The position numbers and the translations under genes were made by a program. From the NCBI RefSeq assembly GCF_017298635.1, contig NZ_CP071182.1, forward strand, positions 1,302,001 through 1,366,000: a stretch of 64,000 bases of DNA. The letters are read 5' to 3'. Each line of letters starts with the position of its first letter. Positions within the stretch are counted from its first letter, which is position 1. Positions 41,015 to 50,190 of this stretch are shown here, one piece after another. The stretch comes from Paenalicyclobacillus mengziensis (GTDB lineage: Bacteria; Bacillota; Bacilli; Alicyclobacillales; Alicyclobacillaceae). The notes under the pieces are model-generated. The model worked only from the letters and a program-made list of their open reading frames with translations. It did no database searches and had not been told where the DNA came from.

Positions 41015-42889
41015 TTGCGAGCAGTCGACATCATCCATAAAAAGCGCCTCGGAGAAGTTCTCACTGCGAAAGAAATTGATTTCCTAGTTCAGGGATACGT
41101 TCAGGGTGAGATACCGGACTATCAAATGAGTGCGCTCTCGATGGCTGTATGTTTTCAGGGGATGACCTCGCAAGAGACGGCAGACTTGACGACAGCGATG
41201 GTGGAGTCTGGAGACCAGGTGGATCTTTCCCGGATTGACGGAATAAAGGTAGACAAGCATAGTACAGGCGGCGTGGGGGATACAACCACACTGGTGCTTG
41301 GCCCGATGGTGGCTGCACTCGGCGTGCCTGTCGCTAAGATGTCTGGCAGGGGACTCGGCCACACAGGAGGGACGCTTGACAAGTTAGAGTCCATTCCGGG
41401 ATTACATACGAACTTATCAAGAGACGAGCTCATCGCCCAGGTCAAAGACATTCGCCTTGCCGTAGCGGGACAGACCGTAAACCTCACCCCAGCAGACAAG
41501 AAACTGTACGCATTACGAGATGTAACCGATACGGTACAGTCCATTCCTTTGATAGCAAGTTCGATTATGAGTAAAAAACTGGCCAGTGGTGCAGATGCTA
41601 TCGTCCTCGACGTCAAAGTCGGCGACGGTGCATTCATGAAAGACTTTGACCAAGCGCGGACTTTGGCAGAGGCGATGGTCGCCATCGGATCGCACGCGGG
41701 AAGACAGACGGTAGCGGTTCTCACGACAATGGAGCAGCCGCTTGGCCGCGCCATTGGAAATGCGCTCGAAGTGCGCGAGGCCATAGCCACACTGCGTGGC
41801 GAGGGACCAGATGACTTGACTGAGCTTTGCCTGACACTTGGCGCGGAGATGGTGATGCTGGCCGGGGCTGCAAAAAGTGTCACCGAGGCCCGCGATAAAC
41901 TCCGGGAAACGCTTGAGAACGGAGCTGCTATTGAGAAATTTAAGGCATTTGTGAGGGCTCAAGGTGGAGATGCCCGGGTTGCGGATGACCTCATCTTGTT
42001 GCCGAAGGCTCCGGTTGTCACGACCTGGCGCGCAGGGGCAGACGGCTATGTTGCGAAGTTGCATGCGGAGGAGATAGGGCGTGTAGCGATGCGCCTTGGC
42101 GCAGGTCGAAGCACCTCTGATGCAGCTATCGATCCCGCTGTTGGACTGGTTCTAAAGCGGAAAGTAGGCGAGTCTGTGCGAAAGGGGGAGGCTGTCGTCG
42201 AGATCCACGCCCGGACAGAAGATGCAGCAGCAATGGCCGCCAAAGAGTTGGATGAATGTATTGAGATTGTTTCCCATGCGGTTGAAGCACCGCAACTGGT
42301 ATTGGATGTTGTTCGAGCGGGGAAAGCATCATCGGCCCCTCAAGCAGCAGATAAAGCAGCCGATGAGCGAGGTGCAGCCGTACATCAGAGTGCACATCAT
42401 GGCCATGGTCAGCGGCGTGATTTGGTTCGAGAGGATGGGGATGGCGCGATTCAACGTGCCCGGGATGACCTGGTTCAAGCCGCCCGGGATGCCATGAAAA
42501 AGGCCTATGTTCCGTATTCACATTTTCCCGTCGGGGCCGCTTTACGCTTGTCAAATGGTGCAGTCGTGACAGGGGCGAACATTGAGAACGCTTCTTATGG
42601 ACTGACAAACTGCGCGGAGCGAACAGCTATCTTTCGGGCCCAAATGCTTCATGATGTGCAAGGCGATACAAACATCATCGAGATTGCTGTGGTGGCGGAC
42701 AGCGACGGCGCCATCTCACCTTGCGGGGCTTGCCGTCAGGTCATGGCTGAGTTTTGCGATGCAGACGTCCCGGTCGTGTTGACTGACTTGAAAGGTGACG
42801 AGCTACATACAACGGTTGGTGATTTGCTGCCGTACGCCTTTGATTCACACCAAATGGATGACAAAGACGAGCCAGACGCAACGAAGTAG
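41015..42889 (+). CDS. Pyrimidine-nucleoside phosphorylase fused to cytidine deaminase
   Basis: A 624-residue fusion. Residues 1 to about 435 are a complete PyNP: VDKHSTGGVGDTTTLVLGP (phosphate site), AKMSGRGLGHTGGTLDKLES, LTPADKKLYALRDVT, and the C-terminal lipoyl-like domain. A hydrophilic linker (about 435-483) follows. The last 140 residues are a cytidine deaminase with zinc motifs NCAERTA and PCGACRQ. Together they would turn cytidine or deoxycytidine into uracil plus (deoxy)ribose-1-phosphate. TTG at 41015 follows AGGGAGG and matches the usual PyNP start. The two genes are neighbours (pdp, cdd) in Bacillus; a single chain is unusual. Confidence 0.93.
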   Translation: MRAVDIIHKKRLGEVLTAKEIDFLVQGYVQGEIPDYQMSALSMAVCFQGMTSQETADLTTAMVESGDQVDLSRIDGIKVDKHSTGGVGDTTTLVLGPMVAALGVPVAKMSGRGLGHTGGTLDKLESIPGLHTNLSRDELIAQVKDIRLAVAGQTVNLTPADKKLYALRDVTDTVQSIPLIASSIMSKKLASGADAIVLDVKVGDGAFMKDFDQARTLAEAMVAIGSHAGRQTVAVLTTMEQPLGRAIGNALEVREAIATLRGEGPDDLTELCLTLGAEMVMLAGAAKSVTEARDKLRETLENGAAIEKFKAFVRAQGGDARVADDLILLPKAPVVTTWRAGADGYVAKLHAEEIGRVAMRLGAGRSTSDAAIDPAVGLVLKRKVGESVRKGEAVVEIHARTEDAAAMAAKELDECIEIVSHAVEAPQLVLDVVRAGKASSAPQAADKAADERGAAVHQSAHHGHGQRRDLVREDGDGAIQRARDDLVQAARDAMKKAYVPYSHFPVGAALRLSNGAVVTGANIENASYGLTNCAERTAIFRAQMLHDVQGDTNIIEIAVVADSDGAISPCGACRQVMAEFCDADVPVVLTDLKGDELHTTVGDLLPYAFDSHQMDDKDEPDATK

Positions 42890-43097
42890 AGCCAATGCAC
42901 GGGCAGAGCCAATGCACAGGCAGAGCAAATGCACAGGCAGAGCAAATGCACAGGCAGAGCAAATGCACAGGCAGAGCAAATGCACAGGCAGAGCCAATGC
43001 ACAGGCAGAGCCAATGCACAGGCGGGCCAATGCACAGGCAGAGCCAATGCACGGGCAGAGCAAATGCACAGGCAGAGCCAATGCACAGGCGGGCCAA
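42890..43097. repeat. 17-bp tandem repeat, twelve copies
   Basis: Units of AGCCAATGCACAGGCAG (variants AGCAAATG and ACGGG) start right after the phosphorylase-deaminase stop codon and run to 43097. One unit is 16 bp. The period is not a multiple of three, so all frames stay open on both strands; the resulting frames are not genes. It sits 50 bases before pepF. Confidence 0.95.
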
Positions 43098-43146
43098 TGA
43101 AAGCAGTGTCATAAACACACTCAGATGAACGAGGGAGGTAACCATC

Positions 43147-45027
43147 GTGAGCAATTACAAGAACGGTTGGATGGGTTTGTCGTGGGCAGAATCCTGGATG
43201 ACAGAAGACGAAGGAGAGTCAAAAGGGGGGCGCGGGCTGCCAACGAGAACGGACATCGATAAAGCGTATCAGTGGCGCCTGGAAGACATGTACGCCTCCA
43301 TTGAAGCTTGGGATACCGATGCCGAGGCGGTGCTAAAGGACAGTCAAGAGCTGTCGACCCTCGCAGGTCGTCTCGCAGACGGGGCAGAGAACCTGCTGAA
43401 GGCTTTGAAGTTGCAAGATGAGATTGGAAAGCGTTTATCCATGATGTTCGCGTTTGCCCGAATGCGCCGTGACGAAGACAATACCAATGCGACGTACCAA
43501 GCATTGACAGACAAGGCCATGTCAATTGCAGTTCGCGTCGAAGGAGCCAAGGCCTTCCTGGTACCAGAAATTCTCACAATTCCGGAGTCTCAACTAAGGA
43601 CGTATCTACAGACCAACAGTGACCTTGGGCTGTATGAATTTGTACTTGACGATCTCATTCGACAAAAGGCACATGTGCTGCCTGCAGAGCAAGAAGCGCT
43701 GCTGGCTGCTGCGGGTGAAGTGACGAGTGCACCAAGCCATATTTTCACCATGTTCAACAACGCCGACTTAAAATTCCCCATGGTCATTGATGACGACGGC
43801 GAAGAAATTGAACTGACCCACGGTCGCTATATACACCTGCTTGAGAGTACGAATCAAAACGTACGCAAGGGTGCTTTCGAAGCGATGTATAAGACGTACG
43901 GGCAAAACAGGAACACACTCGCCGCCGTTTACGGTTCGAGCGTGAAAAAGGATATCTTCTATTCGGGCGTACGTAAATATGAGTCTGCACGGCAAGCAGC
44001 ACTCGATGATGACAACGTACCTGTGTCTGTGTATGACAACTTGATTGACGCGGTCCATGAATCACTTCCCGCGCTCCACAAGTATCTTCGGTTGCGCAAG
44101 CGTGTTCTTGGTCTTGATGAACTGCATATGTACGACATCTACACGCCGCTTGTGTCGGAAATGAAGGTGAAAATCCCATACTCGGAAGCATTGACGACCG
44201 TTGGAGAGGCGATTGCGCCACTTGGAGAGGAGTATCAGCGCATCGCCCGGCAAGGCATGCAGAGCGGCTGGATTGACGTCTATGAGACAAAAGGCAAAAC
44301 GAGCGGAGCGTATTCGTGGGGAGCTTACGGGGTTCACCCGTATATCCTCCTCAATTACCAGGACAGCCTCGACAACATGTTCACCTTGGCTCATGAACTG
44401 GGCCATGCGATGCATACCTACTACTCACATGCGAATCAACCGTTCGTGTATTCGGGTTACACCATTTTTGTGGCAGAGGTTGCGTCCACTTGTAACGAGG
44501 CCCTCTTAACCGACTATCTGCTGAAGCGAACGGACGACAGGCAAATGCGCGCCTATCTCTTGAATCACCACCTTGAGACCATCCGCGGTACCTTGTTTAG
44601 ACAGACCATGTTTGCGGAGTTCGAAAAACTCACGCATCAGCATGCCGAAGAGGGCGGTGCCCTCACTCCTGAGTGGTTGTCAGACACCTATTACAAGCTG
44701 AATGAAGAGTTCTTTGGTGCAGAGTGTGTGGTCGACCGTGAAATTGCCATTGAATGGGCACGCATCCCGCATTTCTATACGCCGTTTTACGTCTACAAAT
44801 ACGCAACCGGCATCTCGGCGTCAACAGCCTTGTCGCAAAAGATCCTGCACGAAGGACCTGATGCTGCATCCCGTTACCTGGATTTCTTGAAGAGTGGCGG
44901 ATCGGACTACCCCATTGAACTTCTCCGGAAAGCGGGAGTCGATATGGAGTCACCTGAACCGGTTCGTGCGACTTTAAAGCAGTTCTCGGAAATGGTTGAC
45001 GAATTGGCCTCTATTCTCGAAGGCTAA
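43147..45027 (+). CDS. pepF: Oligoendopeptidase F (M3 zinc peptidase)
   Basis: A 626-residue cytoplasmic peptidase that cuts short peptides. The zinc motif HExxH is in FTLAHELGHAMHTYYS, with the downstream glutamate in FVAEVASTCNEALL. The N-terminal PepF domain starts QWRLEDMYASIEAWD. GTG at 43147 has GGGAGG. Length fits the family, with a 25-residue N-terminal extension. The next gene follows after 13 bases. Confidence 0.93.
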   Translation: MSNYKNGWMGLSWAESWMTEDEGESKGGRGLPTRTDIDKAYQWRLEDMYASIEAWDTDAEAVLKDSQELSTLAGRLADGAENLLKALKLQDEIGKRLSMMFAFARMRRDEDNTNATYQALTDKAMSIAVRVEGAKAFLVPEILTIPESQLRTYLQTNSDLGLYEFVLDDLIRQKAHVLPAEQEALLAAAGEVTSAPSHIFTMFNNADLKFPMVIDDDGEEIELTHGRYIHLLESTNQNVRKGAFEAMYKTYGQNRNTLAAVYGSSVKKDIFYSGVRKYESARQAALDDDNVPVSVYDNLIDAVHESLPALHKYLRLRKRVLGLDELHMYDIYTPLVSEMKVKIPYSEALTTVGEAIAPLGEEYQRIARQGMQSGWIDVYETKGKTSGAYSWGAYGVHPYILLNYQDSLDNMFTLAHELGHAMHTYYSHANQPFVYSGYTIFVAEVASTCNEALLTDYLLKRTDDRQMRAYLLNHHLETIRGTLFRQTMFAEFEKLTHQHAEEGGALTPEWLSDTYYKLNEEFFGAECVVDREIAIEWARIPHFYTPFYVYKYATGISASTALSQKILHEGPDAASRYLDFLKSGGSDYPIELLRKAGVDMESPEPVRATLKQFSEMVDELASILEG

Positions 45028-45040
45028 GGGGAGTCGCTTC

Positions 45041-45940
45041 ATGTCCGGAAAGGACCGTGCGCGTACTACGCTCATTTGGATCACGGTTGTACTGACAGTG
45101 GTTACACTTGTGGTCTACGTCGTGACCGTGTTTACACACCGCAGTAACCCAGTCTGGAACCGCGCACTTCTCACATACTGTGGTGTGTTCTGGGTATTTT
45201 TAGCCTTTGATGGAATTGGTCGCCAAGTTGCTGCAATCGGGGCTGTCAAGCGAACAGCCCCGGCTCGGCCGCGGCCGCAACCACAACCAAATATGCCGCT
45301 GCCAGGAGTCGTCGGAGTGAAACGGGACGAAGCTGTTGGACCACATCGCGAAACCCGGTTAGAGCGCGTCGATGGTGGTTTGAAGCAGCAAGTGCAGCAC
45401 ATGGTTGACGATTGTGTGAAGGAAGTGCTGGCGTTAGAAGGTGAAGTTCCACGAACGGAATACCAGGCGGTATTTGACGTCGATGATTGGTTGCGAGATG
45501 ACAAGATGTACGCTTTTATCATCCGCTCTGGAGACGAGATAGCAGGGGTTGTTGCTCTGGCTGAAAGACAGAGTGCGTATGAAATTCTGCTTATCTATGT
45601 GAGGCAAGACCTCCGCCGACAGCACATTGGGCAAAGCGCGTTTCTACATCTTGAGGAGTTCGCACGACTCCTTGGGTTGAGAAGTTCTTTGATGGCATAC
45701 GTATCTCAGTCTAACATGCGTGGACAGCGCTTCTACCAGTCAGTTGGCATGACGACGGTGAGCGCGCGCAGTGCGAGGCCGGAGGGCCAGGTCAGCACGG
45801 GGGACCTGGTTCCTGTGGACGATGATCCGGTTAGCACGCAGGCCCTAGCTCGTTTGAATGACCACGAAGCAGTTGACATAGAACGTAGGAAAGGAAGACT
45901 TACGCTAACCAAGAGTTTGCAGGTACTGACCACTCCCTGA
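45041..45940 (+). CDS. Membrane-tethered GNAT acetyltransferase
   Basis: A 299-residue protein. Two hydrophobic helices come first (LIWITVVLTVVTLVVYVVTV and LLTYCGVFWVFLAFDGIG), then a Pro/Arg-rich linker, then a GNAT domain from about residue 140 with the acetyl-CoA loop VRQDLRRQHIGQSAFLHLEEFA and NMRGQRFYQSVGM. ATG at 45041 has AGGGGAG upstream. It is 13 bases after pepF, so probably cotranscribed. GNAT enzymes anchored in the membrane are uncommon; the target is unknown. Confidence 0.75.
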   Translation: MSGKDRARTTLIWITVVLTVVTLVVYVVTVFTHRSNPVWNRALLTYCGVFWVFLAFDGIGRQVAAIGAVKRTAPARPRPQPQPNMPLPGVVGVKRDEAVGPHRETRLERVDGGLKQQVQHMVDDCVKEVLALEGEVPRTEYQAVFDVDDWLRDDKMYAFIIRSGDEIAGVVALAERQSAYEILLIYVRQDLRRQHIGQSAFLHLEEFARLLGLRSSLMAYVSQSNMRGQRFYQSVGMTTVSARSARPEGQVSTGDLVPVDDDPVSTQALARLNDHEAVDIERRKGRLTLTKSLQVLTTP

Positions 45941-45964
45941 CCGGGGGATGGTCAGTACCTTTTA
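45921..45964. terminator. Bidirectional terminator
   Basis: AGGTACTGACCA-CTCC pairs with GGGG-ATGGTCAGTACCT, followed by TTTT on the plus strand. It covers the end of the membrane GNAT gene and touches the stop of the convergent kinase gene, so it can end both transcripts. Confidence 0.88.
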
Positions 45965-47566
45965 GTCATCGCCTGCTTGGCTTGGGGATGGAGAGACTGG
46001 CAATTGCAGTGTAACCGTTGTGCCCACGCCGACCTCACTGGCAATTTGAATCGAACCGCCGTGTTCCTGCATAATCTGCCGACAAATCGCAAGGCCCAGT
46101 CCCGTTCCGGAGTCCTTCGTTGTGTAAAATGGCTGAAACACGCGTGCAAGTTGTTCCCTGGTCAGCCCAGCACCTGTGTCTTGAACGAGAATAACGGCAG
46201 ATATCGATTTGCAGCGTGTACGTACGGTGACCTCTCCCTTGGCGTTACAGGCCTGTAAGGCGTTTTGCAGGACATTCATCAAGACCTGTTTAAGCTGGTT
46301 GGGGTCTGCGTGCACGTAGAGAGGTGCATGCTCAGTCACCTGTACGATTGTGACACCATGTAAGGTGGCTTCTGGATGCATAAAATTGATAACTTCACTG
46401 ATGACATTGTTGAGTTCGATGCACTGGTACCGGGGAGATTCGGGCCTCGCGAGAGACATAAAGTCCGTAACCAACTGTTGAATCCTATCGAGTTCCCGGA
46501 TGGTCAAGTCGATATAGCGCCTCTCGGGATTCTCAATTTGGCGTTCTCCAAACAGTTGAAGAAAACCCTTTGCAGTCGTCAACGGATTTCTTATCTCGTG
46601 GGCAATTCCGGCCGCCAACGACGCGAGCACTGAGATACGGTCGGCATCGCGAATGCGCCATTCAATCTGTTTTTGCTGCGTAATGTCGCGGAATAATCCA
46701 AGGCGGCCAGCTGGAGCGCCGCTTGGATAGGAAAGTGTTCTCAACACGCACTTGTAGAGACGCTCTCCGATGGTCATCTCGCAGTCACCATCAGGATGAT
46801 GCTTTGTAAAATCTAGCATTTCATCATGAACCGAATCTTGCAGCGGAATAGGATGATAGGCCTTGATGTTTCCGTCTGTGCCGATACGCACGACGTGATA
46901 ATCGAGATGGCTAAGTAACGCCTGGTGTATCAGCGTGTTATCGCGAAGGAACGAATCACCTTCGATATCGCGAGCAACGGCTGAAGCAATGGACTTCGCC
47001 AGCAGGTTCAGCCAAGCAACCTCTGTCGCCTCCTGAACCATTACAGACACACTTCCAAGGTTGCACCTACCCTTAATAATCACGGGGCTGCTCGCTGAGA
47101 TGAGATTCTTTCGAGCACCAAAGCGCTCTTCCACAAGCACGCGAGGCGCAGACATATCTTGCTTGTCCTCGTGCCGACCAGCGTTTTTGTGATTGGCCAC
47201 TTCGTGACCGTTGTCAAATGCAAGGCCTGTTCCGCCCGTCAACTGCTCATCAGTGACAGCAACTCCGAGTGTGACACCGATGCCCTTCAGTAACTCGATT
47301 ACAGCGGGATCGCCGATAATGTCGAGCACCGTATGCTCAGCGTCACGTAGTACAACGGACCATGAGTTCACACTGCCAACGCTCATAAGTTCCATGACGT
47401 GACTGCGCGCAGCATGTTTCATTGTGAGGTTATGTCTATTTGTAAATTCCGGCTGATTGGCAGTAGAGGAAGAAGCGGATGGGCACGAGGCGTCTACAGG
47501 ACCCGCAAAAGACAGCGACTGCAGAATCGAAGTGTTCACAAAATTTGATGGGATCGTATCTGCCAT
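45962..47566 (-). CDS. Soluble sensor histidine kinase, sporulation-kinase type
   Basis: A 534-residue kinase without membrane helices. The N-terminal ~200 residues look like a GAF-type sensor (LKGIGVTLGVAVTDEQLTGG ... SSPVIIKGRCNLG ... VAWLNLLAKSIASAV). A PAS-like part follows (LSHLDYHVVRIGTDGNIKAY). Then come the H-box LAAGIAHEIRNPLTTAKGFL and ATPase motifs NVLQNALQA, DTGAGL and GTGLGLAIC. The H-box is of the KinA/B/E class that feeds the Spo0 phosphorelay. No response regulator is adjacent, as is typical of orphan sporulation kinases. ATG at 47566 has only a weak ribosome site. Confidence 0.85.
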   Translation of the reverse strand: MADTIPSNFVNTSILQSLSFAGPVDASCPSASSSTANQPEFTNRHNLTMKHAARSHVMELMSVGSVNSWSVVLRDAEHTVLDIIGDPAVIELLKGIGVTLGVAVTDEQLTGGTGLAFDNGHEVANHKNAGRHEDKQDMSAPRVLVEERFGARKNLISASSPVIIKGRCNLGSVSVMVQEATEVAWLNLLAKSIASAVARDIEGDSFLRDNTLIHQALLSHLDYHVVRIGTDGNIKAYHPIPLQDSVHDEMLDFTKHHPDGDCEMTIGERLYKCVLRTLSYPSGAPAGRLGLFRDITQQKQIEWRIRDADRISVLASLAAGIAHEIRNPLTTAKGFLQLFGERQIENPERRYIDLTIRELDRIQQLVTDFMSLARPESPRYQCIELNNVISEVINFMHPEATLHGVTIVQVTEHAPLYVHADPNQLKQVLMNVLQNALQACNAKGEVTVRTRCKSISAVILVQDTGAGLTREQLARVFQPFYTTKDSGTGLGLAICRQIMQEHGGSIQIASEVGVGTTVTLQLPVSPSPSQAGDD

Positions 47567-47694
47567 GTGTATCACACCCGTTCTGAGCACGGATAACGCA
47601 TTGTTCCATCAAGGGCTCGTCCATGTTATCCCACTATTTTCTTTATTATCTCCTCAATGCAACAATCAAACAAGATTGATGTCACAACTTCCTA

Positions 47695-48525
47695 TCATTC
47701 GACAAAATCTGCTTTCCTCCGGTTCGACGGCAATGTTGACCCTTGCTTTCGAATGCCGTGTTGCTGTGTTGCCTGGTGTAGTTGCTGGAACACTTGGGGT
47801 ACTGATTGTCGGAGAGAGAGAATACCAGTCTCCGTCACCCCCCCAGGAACCGCCACAGAAGTAATGACCTCACCGAGAGATTTGCCGGACCGAAGGAGAT
47901 CGGCAAGGCCGATGAGTGTGCCGACCAGCATAGACTCTGCATCTTCGTTCGTAATGTTTCCGGTACTCGCGGCTGCATCTGCCCAGTGAACCAGCAGCTC
48001 TGACATGAACGCGGGGCCACAACTGCAGAGGTCGCTGTATACACGGACCTGAGCTTCGGACACCGCTTGGGGATGAGCAATTGACGAAAGCAGTTGGGTT
48101 AATCGTTCTCGCGCATTTTGTGCCATCGTGGGTCCGTACGTGACGAGGATGACCCCACTTTGTACCGATTGAACGACGCTTGGAATCACCTTGGCGACAG
48201 AAGCATCCGTTATTTGCTCGATATCGCTAAGTGGTATCGAACTGATGGTTGTCACCAGCGTTTGTGAACGACTCAGCCGCGGCGCAACTTCGTCCAAAAC
48301 AGACCAGCCGTCAGTAGACTTGGTGCAGAGAAAGACGGTGTCGGCACCCTGTGCTGCTTCAATCGATGAATTGGTCACGTAAACATTCGCCAACCTGGCT
48401 GCAACTCGGTTCGCCTTGCCCCTGCTCCGGTTATAGATGGTCACTTGGGCTTCAGGGTGTGCCGTGGCGAAGGCCTTCGACAGCATACCGCCAATATTTC
48501 CGGTTCCGATGATGCCTATCCGCAA
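47695..48525 (-). CDS. comER: ComER, pyrroline-5-carboxylate reductase-like protein
   Basis: A 276-residue protein with an N-terminal Rossmann dinucleotide fold (RIGIIGTGNIGGMLSKAF) and a P5CR-like helical dimerisation domain (SCGPAFMSELLVHWADAA). Length and the late-competence ComER resemblance separate it from the usual ProC. TTG at 48525 has GGAGGGG eight bases upstream. In Bacillus relatives ComER is reported to affect sporulation initiation, which fits the neighbouring sporulation-type kinase. The C-terminal 20 residues are extra. Confidence 0.75.
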   Translation of the reverse strand: MRIGIIGTGNIGGMLSKAFATAHPEAQVTIYNRSRGKANRVAARLANVYVTNSSIEAAQGADTVFLCTKSTDGWSVLDEVAPRLSRSQTLVTTISSIPLSDIEQITDASVAKVIPSVVQSVQSGVILVTYGPTMAQNARERLTQLLSSIAHPQAVSEAQVRVYSDLCSCGPAFMSELLVHWADAAASTGNITNEDAESMLVGTLIGLADLLRSGKSLGEVITSVAVPGGVTETGILSLRQSVPQVFQQLHQATQQHGIRKQGSTLPSNRRKADFVE

Positions 48526-48861
48526 TAGGCTCCCCTCCTCAAATTGTGTGGATGCATAAGCTTTCGCTGCCGCGCGTGTCGATGGCCACTTATTTTAGTG
48601 TATTGCGACGGGGCTCGTCTCTGTACCACCATGTGTCGCCAATCTGCAAAGTCGGAGAGTACGCAGTCATGCCACCCTTTGCGGGCGCATAAAATGCGGT
48701 GAACTGTGGTGAACATTTTTCTAGCAGGAATCATGCCATTGCTGTTAAAATATGAGGGAGAAACCCTACACTGCGCGAGTCAGGAATCTCGAAATACTGC
48801 TGAGTCCGCAATTTCGAAACACTGCCGACTCAACAACCTCGAAACGGAAAGGGTGAACACT

Positions 48862-50190
48862 GTGGATCTGGCCTTTCACATGACACAGGAACAAACACAA
48901 AAACTGGTCATGACGACACAGATGCGGGAAGCCTTGTCCGTCCTTGAGATGTCCAGTGAGGACCTGCGCCAATACGTCACAGAGCGCGCAGAACAAAATG
49001 TCTTTTTGGGGACTGAGCGTCAAGGGAAGCGTGCACGCCGATCGTCCGTTTCCGCGGCAAGCAGTACACGCAGTGCACGGAATGCCCCACCCATTGAAAA
49101 TATGGTGATTGCCAATTGGTCTGTCATTGACGAGATCAAACAACAACTATTGTTCCTCGACTGTGCTTCTGATGAGCGGGCATGGGCACTGCGATTAGCT
49201 GAGGACCTCGATGAAAACGGTTACTTAGGCCCGTTTAGTCCGGAACTCCTTACTCGGCTGCATCTGAACGAGACGCAGTGGGAAGCAGCTGTTGCTTGTA
49301 TTCAACGGTGCGATCCCGTTGGCATTGGCGCCAGGAGCTTAACGGAGTGCCTATTGTTGCAGTTGCATACTGTTTCGACAGAAATCCGTCCGATAGCAGG
49401 AGCCATCATCCGCAACCATCTCGAAGATGTTGCGAATGGGCGCATGGTGCAAGTCGCACGCCGTCTAAAAGTAACCGTAGATGAACTTCGCTTGGGACTC
49501 GATGCAATTCGTCAATTGAATCCCCGTCCAGGTGCCGGATATGGAACGTCGTCCGTGAACTACATCCGTCCGGATTTGAGCGTCATCCAAACGGATGCCG
49601 GGTTTACGGTTGTCGTCACCGATACGCTTTTCGACGTTTCCTTTCAGCACGAACGATACCAGGAGATGATGCACGACGCCGAGGTTGATGTCCGACACTA
49701 TCTCGTTGAACAGTGGAAGGAAGCACGTTGGATTCGCCGTTGTGTCGTACAGAGGCAGATGACTCTGCAGCGCATCGGCGAGGCAATTGTACAGTTGCAA
49801 CCGGAGTTTCTCGAGAATGGGTTGGAATACCTCCGGCCGATGCGGCTGCGGGACATTGCCGATGTACTTGAGATACACGAGTCGACCGTCAGCCGGGCCA
49901 TTCGACATAAGAGTCTCGCGACGCCCACCGGAACCATCGAACTGCGGCAACTGTTTTCGTCGACGTTACACGGAGACAGCGGTGATGTGTCGGGGGCGGC
50001 TATCAAACACCAGATTCGCGATTTTATTCGTTCGGAATCGCGCGACGATCCGCTGACGGACGCGGCCATTGCGGCTCGTCTCAACGAGACCGGGGTCAAG
50101 GTTAGCCGCCGAACCGTGGCCAAGTACCGGGAGGCCATGGGGATCCCCGGGTCGATGACGAGGCGCCTGCAGGCCCCCTTGGGTGGGTAA
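48862..50190 (+). CDS. sigL: RNA polymerase sigma-54 factor
   Basis: A 442-residue sigma-54. The N-terminal glutamine-rich activator region is LAFHMTQEQTQKLVMTTQMREALSVLEMSSEDL. A core-binding domain follows (DEIKQQLLFLDCASDERAWALRLAEDLDENGYL), then the HTH RLRDIADVLEIHESTVSRAIRHK. The RpoN box is VSRRTVAKYREAMGI near the C-terminus. GTG at 48862 has AGGG eight bases upstream; the frame opens 52 codons earlier with no matching sequence. It lies upstream of cggR, as I recall for some Bacillus genomes. Confidence 0.93.
   Translation: MDLAFHMTQEQTQKLVMTTQMREALSVLEMSSEDLRQYVTERAEQNVFLGTERQGKRARRSSVSAASSTRSARNAPPIENMVIANWSVIDEIKQQLLFLDCASDERAWALRLAEDLDENGYLGPFSPELLTRLHLNETQWEAAVACIQRCDPVGIGARSLTECLLLQLHTVSTEIRPIAGAIIRNHLEDVANGRMVQVARRLKVTVDELRLGLDAIRQLNPRPGAGYGTSSVNYIRPDLSVIQTDAGFTVVVTDTLFDVSFQHERYQEMMHDAEVDVRHYLVEQWKEARWIRRCVVQRQMTLQRIGEAIVQLQPEFLENGLEYLRPMRLRDIADVLEIHESTVSRAIRHKSLATPTGTIELRQLFSSTLHGDSGDVSGAAIKHQIRDFIRSESRDDPLTDAAIAARLNETGVKVSRRTVAKYREAMGIPGSMTRRLQAPLGG

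Noticed and set aside
42741..43154. Cys/Leu/Ala-rich or Gln/Arg-rich proteins over the 17-bp repeat
   Set aside because: All frames on both strands are open because of the repeat; none has a ribosome site or start outside it.
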